DNA from: Pseudoluteimonas sp047602125 | Lineage (GTDB): Bacteria > Pseudomonadota > Gammaproteobacteria > Xanthomonadales > Xanthomonadaceae | NCBI GenBank assembly: GCA_047602125.1 | Contig: JASGIB010000001.1 | Location: 558,001 to 622,000 of the forward strand | DNA length: 64,000 nucleotides | Reading direction: 5' to 3' | Shown here: positions 46,148 through 54,140 of the stretch, piece after piece | Position numbering within the stretch: position 1 is the first letter of the stretch | Layout: every line of letters starts with the position of its first letter | Notes under the pieces: generated by a model | The model's database searches: none | What the model saw: the letters and a program-made list of their open reading frames with translations, nothing else | What the model was told of the DNA's origin: nothing | Program-made: the position numbers and the translations under genes

Positions 46148-48037
46148 ATGACCTCGCGCTACGACGCCGCCGACATCGAAGTCCTGTCCGGACTGGACCC
46201 GGTCCGCCGCCGCCCGGGCATGTACACCGACACCTCGCGCCCGAACCATCTCGCGCAGGAAGTCGTCGACAACGCCGTGGACGAAGCGCTCGCCGGGCAT
46301 GCGCGCAACATCGACGTGGTGCTGCACGCCGACGGCAGCTGCGAAGTGGCCGACGATGGCCGCGGCATGCCGGTGGACATCCATCCGGAAGAGAAGATCC
46401 CCGGCGTCGAACTGATCCTCACCCGCCTGCACGCGGGCGGCAAGTTCAACAACCGCAACTACACCTTCAGCGGCGGCCTGCACGGCGTCGGCGTGAGCGT
46501 GGTGAATGCGTTGTCGAAGGAAGTGGCGGTCTACATCAAGCGCGACGGCAACGAATACCGGATGCTGTTCAAGGACGGCGATGCGGCCTCGAAGCTGGAG
46601 ATCGTCGGCAGCGTCGGCAAGAAGAACACCGGCACCCGCCTGCGCTTCTGGCCCGACGCGAAGTATTTCGACACGCCCAAGTTCGCCCTGCGCGCGCTCA
46701 AGCACCTGCTGCGTGCGAAAGCCGTGTTGTGCCCGGGGCTGACCGTTACCCTGTTCGACGAAGCCAGCGGCGAACGCGTGCAGTGGCATTACGAAGATGG
46801 TTTGCGCGATTACCTGAAGGGTGAACTGGTCGAACGCGAGTTGCTGCCGGCGGAATTGTTCGTCGGTGCGCTGAAGAAGGACACCGAGATCGTCGACTGG
46901 GCGGTGGCCTGGGTACCGGACGGCGAACTGGTGCAGGAAAGCTACGTCAACCTGATCCCGACCGCGCAGCACGGCACGCACGTGAACGGCCTGCGCAGCG
47001 GTTTCACCGACGCGCTGCGCGAGTTCTGCGATTTCCGCAACCTGCTGCCGCGCGGGGTGAAGCTCGCGCCCGAAGACGTGTGGGATCGCGTGTCGTTCGT
47101 GCTGTCGCTGAAGATGACCGATCCGCAGTTCAGCGGCCAGACCAAGGAACGCCTGAGTTCGCGCCAGGCCGCGGGCTTCGTCGAAGGTGCCGCGCACGAT
47201 GCGTTCTCGCTGTGGCTGAACACGCACACCGAGGCCGGCGAGAAGATCGCGCAGCTCGCGATCGAACGCGCCAGCGCGCGGCTCAAGACCGAGAAGCAGG
47301 TCGTGCGCAAGAAGGTCACGCAGGGCCCCGCCCTGCCCGGCAAGCTCGCCGACTGCATTTCGCAGGATCTCTCGCGCACCGAGCTGTTCCTAGTCGAAGG
47401 CGATTCCGCCGGCGGCAGCGCGCGACAGGCGCGCGACAAGGAATTCCAGGCGATCCTGCCGTTGCGCGGCAAGATCTTGAACACGTGGGAAGTCGGTTCC
47501 GGGCAGGTGCTCGCCTCGCAGGAAGTGCACGACCTCGCGGTCGCGATCGGTTGCGACCCGGGCAAGGACGACCTCGCCGGCCTGCGCTACGGCAAGGTGG
47601 TGATCCTCGCCGACGCCGACTCCGACGGCCTGCACATCGCGACACTGTTGAGCGCGCTGTTCCTCAGGCATTTCCCGTCGCTGGTCGCGGCCGGGCATGT
47701 GTTCGTGGCGATGCCGCCGCTGTTCCGCGTCGACGTGGGCAAGCAGGTGTTCTACGCGCTCGACGACGAGGAGAAGCGCCTGCTGCTGGAGAAGATCGCG
47801 CGCGAAAAACTCAAGGGCGCGGTCAACGTCACCCGCTTCAAGGGCCTGGGAGAAATGAACCCGCTACAGCTGCGCGAATCGACCATCCATCCGGACACGC
47901 GCCGGCTGGTGCAGCTGACCGTCGACGACGACGGCGAAACGCGTTCGCTGATGGACATGCTGCTGGCGAAGAAACGCGCCGGCGACCGCAAGGCCTGGCT
48001 TGAACAGAAGGGCGACCTGGCGACGCTCGAGGTCTGA
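46148..48037 (+). CDS. parE: DNA topoisomerase IV subunit B
   Basis: A 629-residue subunit of the type II topoisomerase that decatenates replicated chromosomes. GHKL ATPase motifs are present (EVVDNAVDEALAG, DDGRGMPVDIH, GGLHGVGVSVV), then the transducer domain and the TOPRIM domain with LVEGDSAGGSARQARDKEF and DADSDGLHI. The length of about 630 and absence of the GyrB insertion point to ParE. An upstream ATG at 46103 in the same frame would add 15 residues; neither has a strong ribosome site. Its stop abuts the stop of the next gene on the opposite strand with no spacer. Confidence 0.96.
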   Translation: MTSRYDAADIEVLSGLDPVRRRPGMYTDTSRPNHLAQEVVDNAVDEALAGHARNIDVVLHADGSCEVADDGRGMPVDIHPEEKIPGVELILTRLHAGGKFNNRNYTFSGGLHGVGVSVVNALSKEVAVYIKRDGNEYRMLFKDGDAASKLEIVGSVGKKNTGTRLRFWPDAKYFDTPKFALRALKHLLRAKAVLCPGLTVTLFDEASGERVQWHYEDGLRDYLKGELVERELLPAELFVGALKKDTEIVDWAVAWVPDGELVQESYVNLIPTAQHGTHVNGLRSGFTDALREFCDFRNLLPRGVKLAPEDVWDRVSFVLSLKMTDPQFSGQTKERLSSRQAAGFVEGAAHDAFSLWLNTHTEAGEKIAQLAIERASARLKTEKQVVRKKVTQGPALPGKLADCISQDLSRTELFLVEGDSAGGSARQARDKEFQAILPLRGKILNTWEVGSGQVLASQEVHDLAVAIGCDPGKDDLAGLRYGKVVILADADSDGLHIATLLSALFLRHFPSLVAAGHVFVAMPPLFRVDVGKQVFYALDDEEKRLLLEKIAREKLKGAVNVTRFKGLGEMNPLQLRESTIHPDTRRLVQLTVDDDGETRSLMDMLLAKKRAGDRKAWLEQKGDLATLEV

Positions 48038-48820
48038 TCAGGCCAGCGCGGCCTGCAGCAGTTCGCGCAACAGCGCCTGCAGCTTCGACGCCTTCGCCGC
48101 GTCGTATTCGAACGATTCCTCGTCCATGTAGTTGCGCTGGCTGATCTCCAGCTGCACCGCGTCGATGCGGTGCGCCGGATCGCCGTAATGGCGGGTGATG
48201 TGGCCGCCCTTGAAGCGTCCGTTCGCGACCCAGTCGTAACCGGATTGCGCGGACAGCACGGCCTCGAGCTTCGCCTGCAATCCGGCCGAACAACTCGCGC
48301 CGTTCGCGGTGCCGAGGTTGAGGTCGGGTAGCCGGCCTTCGAACAGGAACGGCAATCCGCTGCCGCGGATCGAATGCCCTTCCCACAGCAGCACGCGGCC
48401 ATGCAGCGCGCGCAGGCGTTCGAGTTCCGCGCGCAATGCATCGTGGTAGGGGCGCCAGTAGAGTTCGACGCGTTCGCGCACTTCGCCTTCCGACGGTTCG
48501 CGGCCGGGCAGGTAGACCGGATCGCCGCTGAAGCGCACCGCCGGGCACAGGCCGGTGGTGTTCTGGCCGGGATAGAGCGATGCGTCGTCCGGCGGGCGGT
48601 TGAGGTCAACCACGTAGCGCGAATAACGCGGCACGAGGATCGAGGCGCCGAGTTCGTTCGCGAATGCGTACAGGCGCGACACATGCCAATCGGTGTCGGG
48701 CACGGCGCGCGCTTCGTCGGTCATGCGCACGGCGATGTCCGGCGGCAGCTCGGTGCCGTCGTGCGGCAGGCTCACCAGCAGCGGCACGGTTCCGCGATGC
48801 AGGGTGCAGACGTAATCCAT
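48038..48820 (-). CDS. hutG: N-formylglutamate amidohydrolase
   Basis: A 260-residue zinc-type amidohydrolase (HutG family) that removes formate from N-formylglutamate at the end of histidine breakdown. The N-terminal LLVSLPHDGTELP, the YVVDLNRPPDDASLYPGQNTTGLCP block and the LLWEGHSIRG segment are typical. None of the other hut genes is next to it, so the physiological role could instead be another N-formyl or N-acyl amino acid. It is 9 bases downstream of the DadA-like gene and probably transcribed with it. Its stop directly abuts the parE stop on the other strand. Confidence 0.9.
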   Translation of the reverse strand: MDYVCTLHRGTVPLLVSLPHDGTELPPDIAVRMTDEARAVPDTDWHVSRLYAFANELGASILVPRYSRYVVDLNRPPDDASLYPGQNTTGLCPAVRFSGDPVYLPGREPSEGEVRERVELYWRPYHDALRAELERLRALHGRVLLWEGHSIRGSGLPFLFEGRLPDLNLGTANGASCSAGLQAKLEAVLSAQSGYDWVANGRFKGGHITRHYGDPAHRIDAVQLEISQRNYMDEESFEYDAAKASKLQALLRELLQAALA

Positions 48821-48829
48821 GCGTGCAGT

Positions 48830-50095
48830 CTAGCGGCCAGAACCGAATCGCCCGGGCCGGTAGGGCCGCGGATCGACGAGCGGTTCGCGCCCCAGCACCT
48901 GGTCGGCGAGCAGCGCCGCGGTCGCCATGCACATGCTCACGCCGAGCATGCCGTGGCCGGTCGCGACCCATGCATGGCGGCGATCCGGCACGGGGCCGAT
49001 CAGCGGCAGGTCGTCCCAGGTCATCGGCCGCCAGCCGAACCATTCCTCGCGTCGCACCGGGCCGACCGGTTCGCGCAGGTATTCGGCCGCGCCGCGTTCG
49101 AGCGCATCGAGCCGGCGTCGGTTGAGGCTGCGGTCGTAGCCGGAGAATTCCATCGTGCTGCCGAGGCGGAACCCGCTGTCCCAGGCAGTGACGCAAACGC
49201 TGCGTTCCCACAACACCAACGGGCGTCGCGGCACCATGCCCGGACGGTCGTAAGTCATCGAATATCCCTTGCCCGGCTGGATCGGGATGTCGAGCCCGAA
49301 ATCGCGCGCCAGCGACGGCGACCATGCTCCGGCGGCGAGCACCACGTCGTTCGCGGCGAACAACCGGTCGCCGGCATGCACGCGCACGCCATCGTTTTCG
49401 AATCCGACGCGATCGACCGCGCAATGTTCGACGATCTCGCCACCCAGCGCCTCGCACAGGCGCGCGAGTTCGGCGACGAAGCGGTCCGGCCGCAGGCGCG
49501 CATCGCCGGGGAAACGCACCGCGCCGGCGACGCCGGGCAGCAGGCTGGTTTCCTCGCGCGAATAAGCATCGCCGTCGATGCGCTCGCAAGCGATGCCGAG
49601 TTCGGCGAGCACGTCGAGCTCGGCGGCGAAATGCCCGAGCGCGCGTTCGTCATGGAACACGTAGTCGGTGCCCGAGGCGAGGAATTCGCAATCGAGCGAG
49701 TGGCGTTCGACGCGTTCCTGCAGCAAGGTGCGCGAGGCCTGCAGCAACGCGGCCTTGCCCCGCATCGCTTCGCGCCAGTCGCGCGGGTTGCAGCGCGAGG
49801 CGAAACGCGCGAACCAGCCCCACAACGCGGGATCGAAGCGCGGGCGCACGTAGAACGGCGCGTCCGGGGTCAGCAGCCAGCGCAGCGCGCGCGCGACCTG
49901 GCCGGGCTCGGCCAATGGCGCGGCGTGGCTCGGCGTGATGGTGCCGCAGTTGCCGTGCGAACTGCCGCCGCCGGCGCGGCCCGCGTCGAGCACGCGGACG
50001 TTGCGCCCGGCCTCCAGCAGTTCGATCGCCGATGCGAGCCCGACGACCCCGGCACCGACGATCAGCACGTCGTCGCGATCAGTGGTGGTGGCCAC
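48830..50095 (-). CDS. FAD-dependent D-amino-acid dehydrogenase-like oxidoreductase
   Basis: A 421-residue flavoprotein of the DadA type. The FAD motif VLIVGAGVVGLASAIELLEAG lies at residues 10-30, followed by GGSSHGNCGTITPSHAAPL, characteristic of D-amino-acid or hydroxyproline dehydrogenases, and a C-terminal GHGMLGVSM contact. It probably oxidises a D-amino acid and passes electrons to the respiratory chain. It starts with GTG inside the 3' end of slyD (17-base overlap), where the slyD His-rich codons supply the overlap. Neighbouring hutG suggests amino-acid catabolism, which is inference. Confidence 0.85.
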   Translation of the reverse strand: MATTTDRDDVLIVGAGVVGLASAIELLEAGRNVRVLDAGRAGGGSSHGNCGTITPSHAAPLAEPGQVARALRWLLTPDAPFYVRPRFDPALWGWFARFASRCNPRDWREAMRGKAALLQASRTLLQERVERHSLDCEFLASGTDYVFHDERALGHFAAELDVLAELGIACERIDGDAYSREETSLLPGVAGAVRFPGDARLRPDRFVAELARLCEALGGEIVEHCAVDRVGFENDGVRVHAGDRLFAANDVVLAAGAWSPSLARDFGLDIPIQPGKGYSMTYDRPGMVPRRPLVLWERSVCVTAWDSGFRLGSTMEFSGYDRSLNRRRLDALERGAAEYLREPVGPVRREEWFGWRPMTWDDLPLIGPVPDRRHAWVATGHGMLGVSMCMATAALLADQVLGREPLVDPRPYRPGRFGSGR

Positions 50096-50558
50096 CGTCG
50101 CCGTGCACGTGGTGGTGTTCGAGTTCCTCGGGTGTCGCCTCGCGCACGTCGACGATGTCGATGTCGAAGTGCAGGTCCTTGCCGGCCATCGGGTGGTTGA
50201 GGTCGACGTCGACCACGGTCATGCCGACCTTCTCGATGGTGACCGCGCGCGGGCCCATGTTGGTGTTGAGCACGACCTGCATGCCTGGCTGCAGCGGCTG
50301 GTTGCCGAAATGCTTCTTGGGAATGCGCTGGCCCATGCCCTCGCGGCGCTCGCCATAAGCATCGGCGGCGGCGACATCGACGCCGAAATGGTCGCCGGCC
50401 TCGTGCCCTTCCATCGCCTTTTCCAGGCCGGGAATGATGTTGCCGTGGCCGATCAGGATGGCGAGCGGTTCGCCGTTGCGCGAACTCTCCTGCTCCGGCT
50501 GCCCGGTTTCGGCGACGCTGTAGTGGAAGCGCACGACGCGGTCTTTTTCGATCTTCAT
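50079..50558 (-). CDS. slyD: FKBP-type peptidyl-prolyl isomerase SlyD
   Basis: A 159-residue cytoplasmic prolyl isomerase and chaperone. The FKBP core (MKIEKDRVVRFHYSVAETG, then LIGHGNIIPGLEKAMEGHEAGD) surrounds the IF domain, and the tail ends in a metal-binding His-rich stretch, HHHVHGDGGHHH. In E. coli the SlyD tail binds nickel and helps mature hydrogenase; no hydrogenase is in this window. The tail here is shorter than that of E. coli. It is the promoter-proximal gene of the slyD-dadA-like-hutG group. Confidence 0.93.
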   Translation of the reverse strand: MKIEKDRVVRFHYSVAETGQPEQESSRNGEPLAILIGHGNIIPGLEKAMEGHEAGDHFGVDVAAADAYGERREGMGQRIPKKHFGNQPLQPGMQVVLNTNMGPRAVTIEKVGMTVVDVDLNHPMAGKDLHFDIDIVDVREATPEELEHHHVHGDGGHHH

Positions 50559-50652
50559 GTGGATTCCGTGGAATGCGGCTTGTGCGCGCCGCGCGCGACG
50601 GCCAAGATGCGGCCCGATGAATGCAGCGCATTATCCCGGCTCGCCATCGGCC

Positions 50653-51174
50653 ATGCCAGCACGGCGTGGCTTCGCGTCCATCGCCATCGCCTGCCTCCTG
50701 CTCTGCGCCTGCGGCCACGAGGAAGTCCGCAAGCCGCCCCCGCGCACCGCGCAGGTGCCGCGAACCAGCTGGCCGCAGGTGCGGCCGGAGAACCCGGAGG
50801 CGGCGAACGCGGTGCTGATGCGCGCAATCAGCCTGGTGGGCACGCCCTACCGCTATGGCGGCAACACGCCCGAGGGCGGCTTCGACTGCAGCGGGCTGGT
50901 GAACTACGTCTTCCGCGACATGCTCGACCTGCGCCTGCCGCGCACCTCGCGTGAACTCGCCGCCTACCAGGGCCCGCGCATCCCGACCGACCGCCTCGCC
51001 ACCGCCGACCTGGTGTTCTTCGGCAGCGGCGGGTCCGTCAGCCACGTCGGCATTTACGTCGGCGAAGGCCGCTTCGTCCATGCCCCGAGCACCGGCGGAA
51101 CGGTCCGCCTCGATTACCTCGATGGCCCCTACTGGCGGGACCACTACAGCGGCGCCAAACGCGTCCTGCACTGA
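50653..51174 (+). CDS. NlpC/P60 lipoprotein, putative D,L-endopeptidase (copy 1)
   Basis: A 173-residue lipoprotein: signal peptide with lipobox LCAC (Cys20), a Pro/Arg linker, then an NlpC/P60 domain with GTPYRYGG, catalytic GFDCSGLV (Cys79), and SVSHVGIYV (His) and the HAPSTGG block. Such enzymes cut between D-iGlu and the diamino acid in peptidoglycan. The start at 50653 gives a compact lipoprotein signal; an ATG at 50617 in frame would add 12 residues. A second, very similar gene follows 120 bases downstream on the same strand. Confidence 0.88.
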   Translation: MPARRGFASIAIACLLLCACGHEEVRKPPPRTAQVPRTSWPQVRPENPEAANAVLMRAISLVGTPYRYGGNTPEGGFDCSGLVNYVFRDMLDLRLPRTSRELAAYQGPRIPTDRLATADLVFFGSGGSVSHVGIYVGEGRFVHAPSTGGTVRLDYLDGPYWRDHYSGAKRVLH

Positions 51175-51293
51175 GCAGCGGCCAAGCTGAATGCGCTTGG
51201 CGATGGAAATGTGAGGAAAATCACGAGGTTGTTGCTGTTTTTTTACGAAATTTGAACTTACCGGCGGTTGGGCTCGGGCATCCTCACGCCTCG

Positions 51294-51974
51294 TTGACCG
51301 CCCTGAACACGCCCGTGACGACACCTGCTACGGCCTCCGGCCGCACTGCCGCCACCCGACGCCCGTCCCGGGTTGTCCGTTTTTCGCTCGCCGCCGCGTT
51401 GTGCGGCCTCGTCTTCCCGGCGATGGCGCAGGAAGCGATCGTCCCGGGCATCGGCCTCGAAAACATTTCGGCCGCCGCGAACGCCGTTGCCGAACAACCG
51501 GCCTCGGCAGGCGACCGCACGCTGTTTGCGGCCGACCCGGTCGCACCGGCGAAATCCGTTGCGAACCTGCCCGCGGCCGATGCCCCCAAGCCCGATGGCG
51601 GCGTGCAGACCCTGCTCAAGCGCGCGCTGGCCCTTCTCGGTACGCCCTACCGCTGGGGTGGCACCGCCGCCAACGGCTTCGATTGCAGCGGCCTGGTCGG
51701 CTACGTGTTCAAGACCGCGCTCGGCATCGAACTGCCGCGCGTCTCGCGCGACATGGCCAACACCGGCCAGCGCATCGATCGTTCCGCGCTGACCGCCGGC
51801 GACATCGTGTTCTTCAAGGTCCACGGCAAGCGCGTCGACCACGTCGGCATCTACGTCGGCAACGGCCAGTTCCTGCATGCGCCGAGCACCGGCAAGGACG
51901 TGATGGTCTCGCGTCTCGACCAGGGCTACTGGAGCGGCAAGTTCATGGAGGCGCGCCGCGTCGCCGGCCTCTGA
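51294..51974 (+). CDS. NlpC/P60 periplasmic hydrolase (copy 2)
   Basis: A putative 226-residue exported cell-wall hydrolase with a signal peptide ending PAMAQE and an NlpC/P60 domain: GTPYRWGG, the GFDCSGLVGYV nucleophile motif, RVDHVGIYVG and HAPSTGKD. Domain sequence is close to the preceding gene (same YRxGG, FDCSGLV and VGIYVG blocks), so the two arose by duplication. No ATG lies near the signal peptide; I use the TTG at 51294, but a GTG at 51315 and a TTG at 51252 are possible. The AT-rich segment 51205-51260 just upstream probably holds its promoter. Confidence 0.82.
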   Translation: MTALNTPVTTPATASGRTAATRRPSRVVRFSLAAALCGLVFPAMAQEAIVPGIGLENISAAANAVAEQPASAGDRTLFAADPVAPAKSVANLPAADAPKPDGGVQTLLKRALALLGTPYRWGGTAANGFDCSGLVGYVFKTALGIELPRVSRDMANTGQRIDRSALTAGDIVFFKVHGKRVDHVGIYVGNGQFLHAPSTGKDVMVSRLDQGYWSGKFMEARRVAGL

Positions 51975-51998
51975 CCGCACCACGGGATCCGAATGACG

Positions 51999-52023
51999 AA
52001 GGCCGCCCATGGGCGGCCTTTTT
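51999..52023. terminator. Rho-independent terminator, bidirectional
   Basis: AAGGCCGCCC pairs with GGGCGGCCTT around AT, followed by TTTTT on the plus strand; the minus-strand side also carries A/T. It separates the second NlpC/P60 gene from the converging VCBS-like gene and can serve both. Confidence 0.9.
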
Positions 52024-52044
52024 CGTGCAATCGACGCGAACGAG

Positions 52045-52548
52045 TCATTGGCTCGGGCGACAGGCCTTGCCTTCGTACTCGTGCCGGTTCACGGCGTACT
52101 CGCGGCCGTTCCAGCGCAGCACGGGGAAACAGAACCCCGGTCCACCGAGCAGGATGTCCGGCCAGCCGTCCTTGCCCTTGCCGGACTGGAATTCGACGAT
52201 GCCGCCGCCGGCGTCCAGCGTCTTCCAGCCACCGCCGGCCTGCCCCGCCAGCAATACGTAACCCGCCTCGGTACTGCCGTAGCAGTAGGTGCCGCCATCG
52301 GTCACCAGTGCGTCCTTGTAGCCGTCGCCGTTGAGGTCGCGGTACTGCTCGAGGCTGGCCGCGCCGCCATGCGGATCCTCCGGACACAGCCGCCACTGGC
52401 CGCCTTTCTGCACCGCACCGGCCGCCTTGAACACGGCGGCGCGCTCCGCGGCGGACGGTTCGCCCCCGGCCTGGGCATGGAGCCGCTGCGGCAAGGCCAC
52501 GACCGCGATGGCCGCGAACAACAGGTTCCGGCACGAATGCATCGACAT
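52045..52548 (-). CDS. Secreted protein with EF-hand-like DLNGDGYKD motif
   Basis: A 167-residue exported protein (signal peptide ending LHAQA). It contains one calcium-type loop DLNGDGYKDALV, seen in FG-GAP/VCBS-type beta-propeller repeats, followed by YCYGSTEAGYVLLAGQ and GWPDILLGGPGFCFPVLRW. Three cysteines are available for disulfides. It is a single-blade fragment compared with full propellers, so a small all-beta fold is more likely. Function unknown. The ATG at 52548 follows GGGAG. Confidence 0.75.
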   Translation of the reverse strand: MSMHSCRNLLFAAIAVVALPQRLHAQAGGEPSAAERAAVFKAAGAVQKGGQWRLCPEDPHGGAASLEQYRDLNGDGYKDALVTDGGTYCYGSTEAGYVLLAGQAGGGWKTLDAGGGIVEFQSGKGKDGWPDILLGGPGFCFPVLRWNGREYAVNRHEYEGKACRPSQ

Positions 52549-52606
52549 GGGCGTCTCCCGTTCCGACATGCTTCCCGCTGATAACGCGATCCCGCGCGCC
52601 GGGCGG

Positions 52607-53119
52607 TCAATGGTCCTTCGCGGCTTCCGCCACCCGATAGCGCGCGACCGTGTCCTCGATGCCCTTGCTCAGCGCCATCACCTGGGTGGCGTATTCGGCC
52701 AGGCGGCGGTCCTCGTCGTCCTGCGGCGTCCACGCCGGCACCGGCGATGGCTTGCCTTCCACCCCGTCGAGCGCCACGAACACGATCACGCAATGCGTGC
52801 ACAGGCGTTCGGCGCCTTCGCCGTCCATCGGGTCGCGCGCGCTGACCTCGATCGAGAAATGCATGCTGCTGGTGCCGGTATAGACCAGGGTCGCGGTCAC
52901 GGTAACGAGGTCGCTGATGCGGATCGGCGCCACGAAGCGGATGCCGCCCACGGCGACGGTCACGCTGTAGCGCCCGCTCCAGCCGACCGCCGAGGCGTAG
53001 CCGGCCTGGTCGATCCATTTCATGACGATGCCGCCATGCACCTTGCCGCCGTAGTTCACGTCGGTGGGTTCGGCGAGGAAACGCATGGTCAAGGCGCGCT
53101 GCTGTCCGCTCATGGGCAT
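52607..53119 (-). CDS. Acyl-CoA thioesterase, hotdog fold
   Basis: A 170-residue cytoplasmic enzyme of the YciA/ACOT type that hydrolyses acyl-CoA. Key block VNYGGKVHGGIVMKWIDQAGYASAVGWSGRY includes the catalytic Asp of the family; the second half has CTHCVIVFVALD. Acyl chain preference cannot be read. Either ATG at 53119 or 53113 may be used. It is 58 bases upstream of the EF-hand-like gene and divergent from the membrane protein gene at 53213. Confidence 0.9.
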   Translation of the reverse strand: MPMSGQQRALTMRFLAEPTDVNYGGKVHGGIVMKWIDQAGYASAVGWSGRYSVTVAVGGIRFVAPIRISDLVTVTATLVYTGTSSMHFSIEVSARDPMDGEGAERLCTHCVIVFVALDGVEGKPSPVPAWTPQDDEDRRLAEYATQVMALSKGIEDTVARYRVAEAAKDH

Positions 53120-53212
53120 CCCGGATCCGGAGTCGGATCGATTATGCGCCGCGGCTTGCGGGCCGCGCGTGCAGGCGCCAAGCTGCGGCAAGGTCACCGA
53201 AGGAGATTCGCC

Positions 53213-53617
53213 ATGCTGCGTTCGATCCTGGCCGTGCTCGCGGGCCTCGTGGCCGCGTGGATCACCATTTCGCTGTTCGAATTCGCGAGCATGCACGCCT
53301 TCCCGTCGCCACCGGGCGTCGACGTACGCGATCCGCAGCAACTCGCAGCGCTGGTTTCGCAGATGCCGGTCGGCGCGCTGGCGCTGGTGCTCGCCGGCTG
53401 GGTGGTCGGCGCGCTCGACGGCGGCCTCGTCGCGGCCCTGATCGCGAAACGCCGCGTGCCCGCCATCGTGGTCGGCGTGCTGGTGATGCTCGGTGCATTC
53501 CTGATGGTGGCGATGGTGCCGCACCCGATGTGGATGTCCGTTGCCGGTGTATTGCTGCCGCTGCCCGCGGCGCTGTTCGGCGCCTGGCTGGTGCGCGGAC
53601 GCAAGGCGATCGCCTGA
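53213..53617 (+). CDS. Small integral membrane protein, unknown function
   Basis: A 134-residue protein with about four hydrophobic helices (ILAVLAGLVAAWITISLFEF, ALALVLAGWVVGALDGGLVAALI, IVVGVLVMLGAFLMVAMV, WMSVAGVLLPLPAALFGAWLV). A good AAGGAG site precedes the ATG. It ends 3 bases before the Nudix gene, so they share a transcript. I do not recognise a named family. Confidence 0.8.
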   Translation: MLRSILAVLAGLVAAWITISLFEFASMHAFPSPPGVDVRDPQQLAALVSQMPVGALALVLAGWVVGALDGGLVAALIAKRRVPAIVVGVLVMLGAFLMVAMVPHPMWMSVAGVLLPLPAALFGAWLVRGRKAIA

Positions 53618-53620
53618 GGC

Positions 53621-54112
53621 ATGGCGGTCTACACCCCGATCGTCGCCACGCTCGGCTACGTGCTTTCGCCCGACCGCGGCCGCGTGCTGCTGGTGCATCG
53701 CAACGCGCGCCCGGACGACCACCAGTTGGGCAAGTACAACGGCCTCGGCGGCAAGCTCGAGCGCGACGAGGACGTGCTGTCCGGCATGCGCCGCGAAATC
53801 CGCGAGGAAGCGGGCATCGAATGCACGTCGATGCAGTTGCGCGGCACGATCAACTGGCCAGGCTTCGGCAAGCAGGGCGAGGACTGGCTGGGTTTCGTGT
53901 TCCTGATCGATGCGTTCACCGGCACGCCGTTCGAATCCAACCCGGAAGGCGCGCTGGAATGGGTCGAAATCGCGCGCATGCACGAATTGCCGATGTGGGA
54001 AGGCGATGCCCATTTCCTGCCGCTGGTGTTCGACGCCGACCCGCGTCCCTTCCACGGCGTGATGCCCTATCGCGACGGGCGCATGCAGTCGTGGCAATTC
54101 TCGCGGGTATGA
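53621..54112 (+). CDS. Nudix hydrolase, MutT-like 8-oxo-dGTP diphosphatase
   Basis: A 163-residue enzyme with an intact Nudix box: Gly44, Glu49-Asp-Glu-Asp and the REIREEAGIE segment (about 58-67), followed by a C-terminal VPFMP-like loop (DADPRPFHGVMPY). Its layout is closest to MTH1-type 8-oxo-dGTP/oxidised purine hydrolases. It probably cleans the nucleotide pool. Coupled to the small membrane-protein gene upstream and followed after 28 bases by an alkaline phosphatase gene. Confidence 0.88.
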   Translation: MAVYTPIVATLGYVLSPDRGRVLLVHRNARPDDHQLGKYNGLGGKLERDEDVLSGMRREIREEAGIECTSMQLRGTINWPGFGKQGEDWLGFVFLIDAFTGTPFESNPEGALEWVEIARMHELPMWEGDAHFLPLVFDADPRPFHGVMPYRDGRMQSWQFSRV

Positions 54113-54140
54113 TCGGGCGCATTCCGCCATACGATCCCGC

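Noticed and set aside
51205..51260. Firm promoter call at TTGCTG with a -10-like AACTTA 17 bases later
   Set aside because: The -10 match is poor; the AT-rich tract is noted under the gene but not given as a promoter feature.
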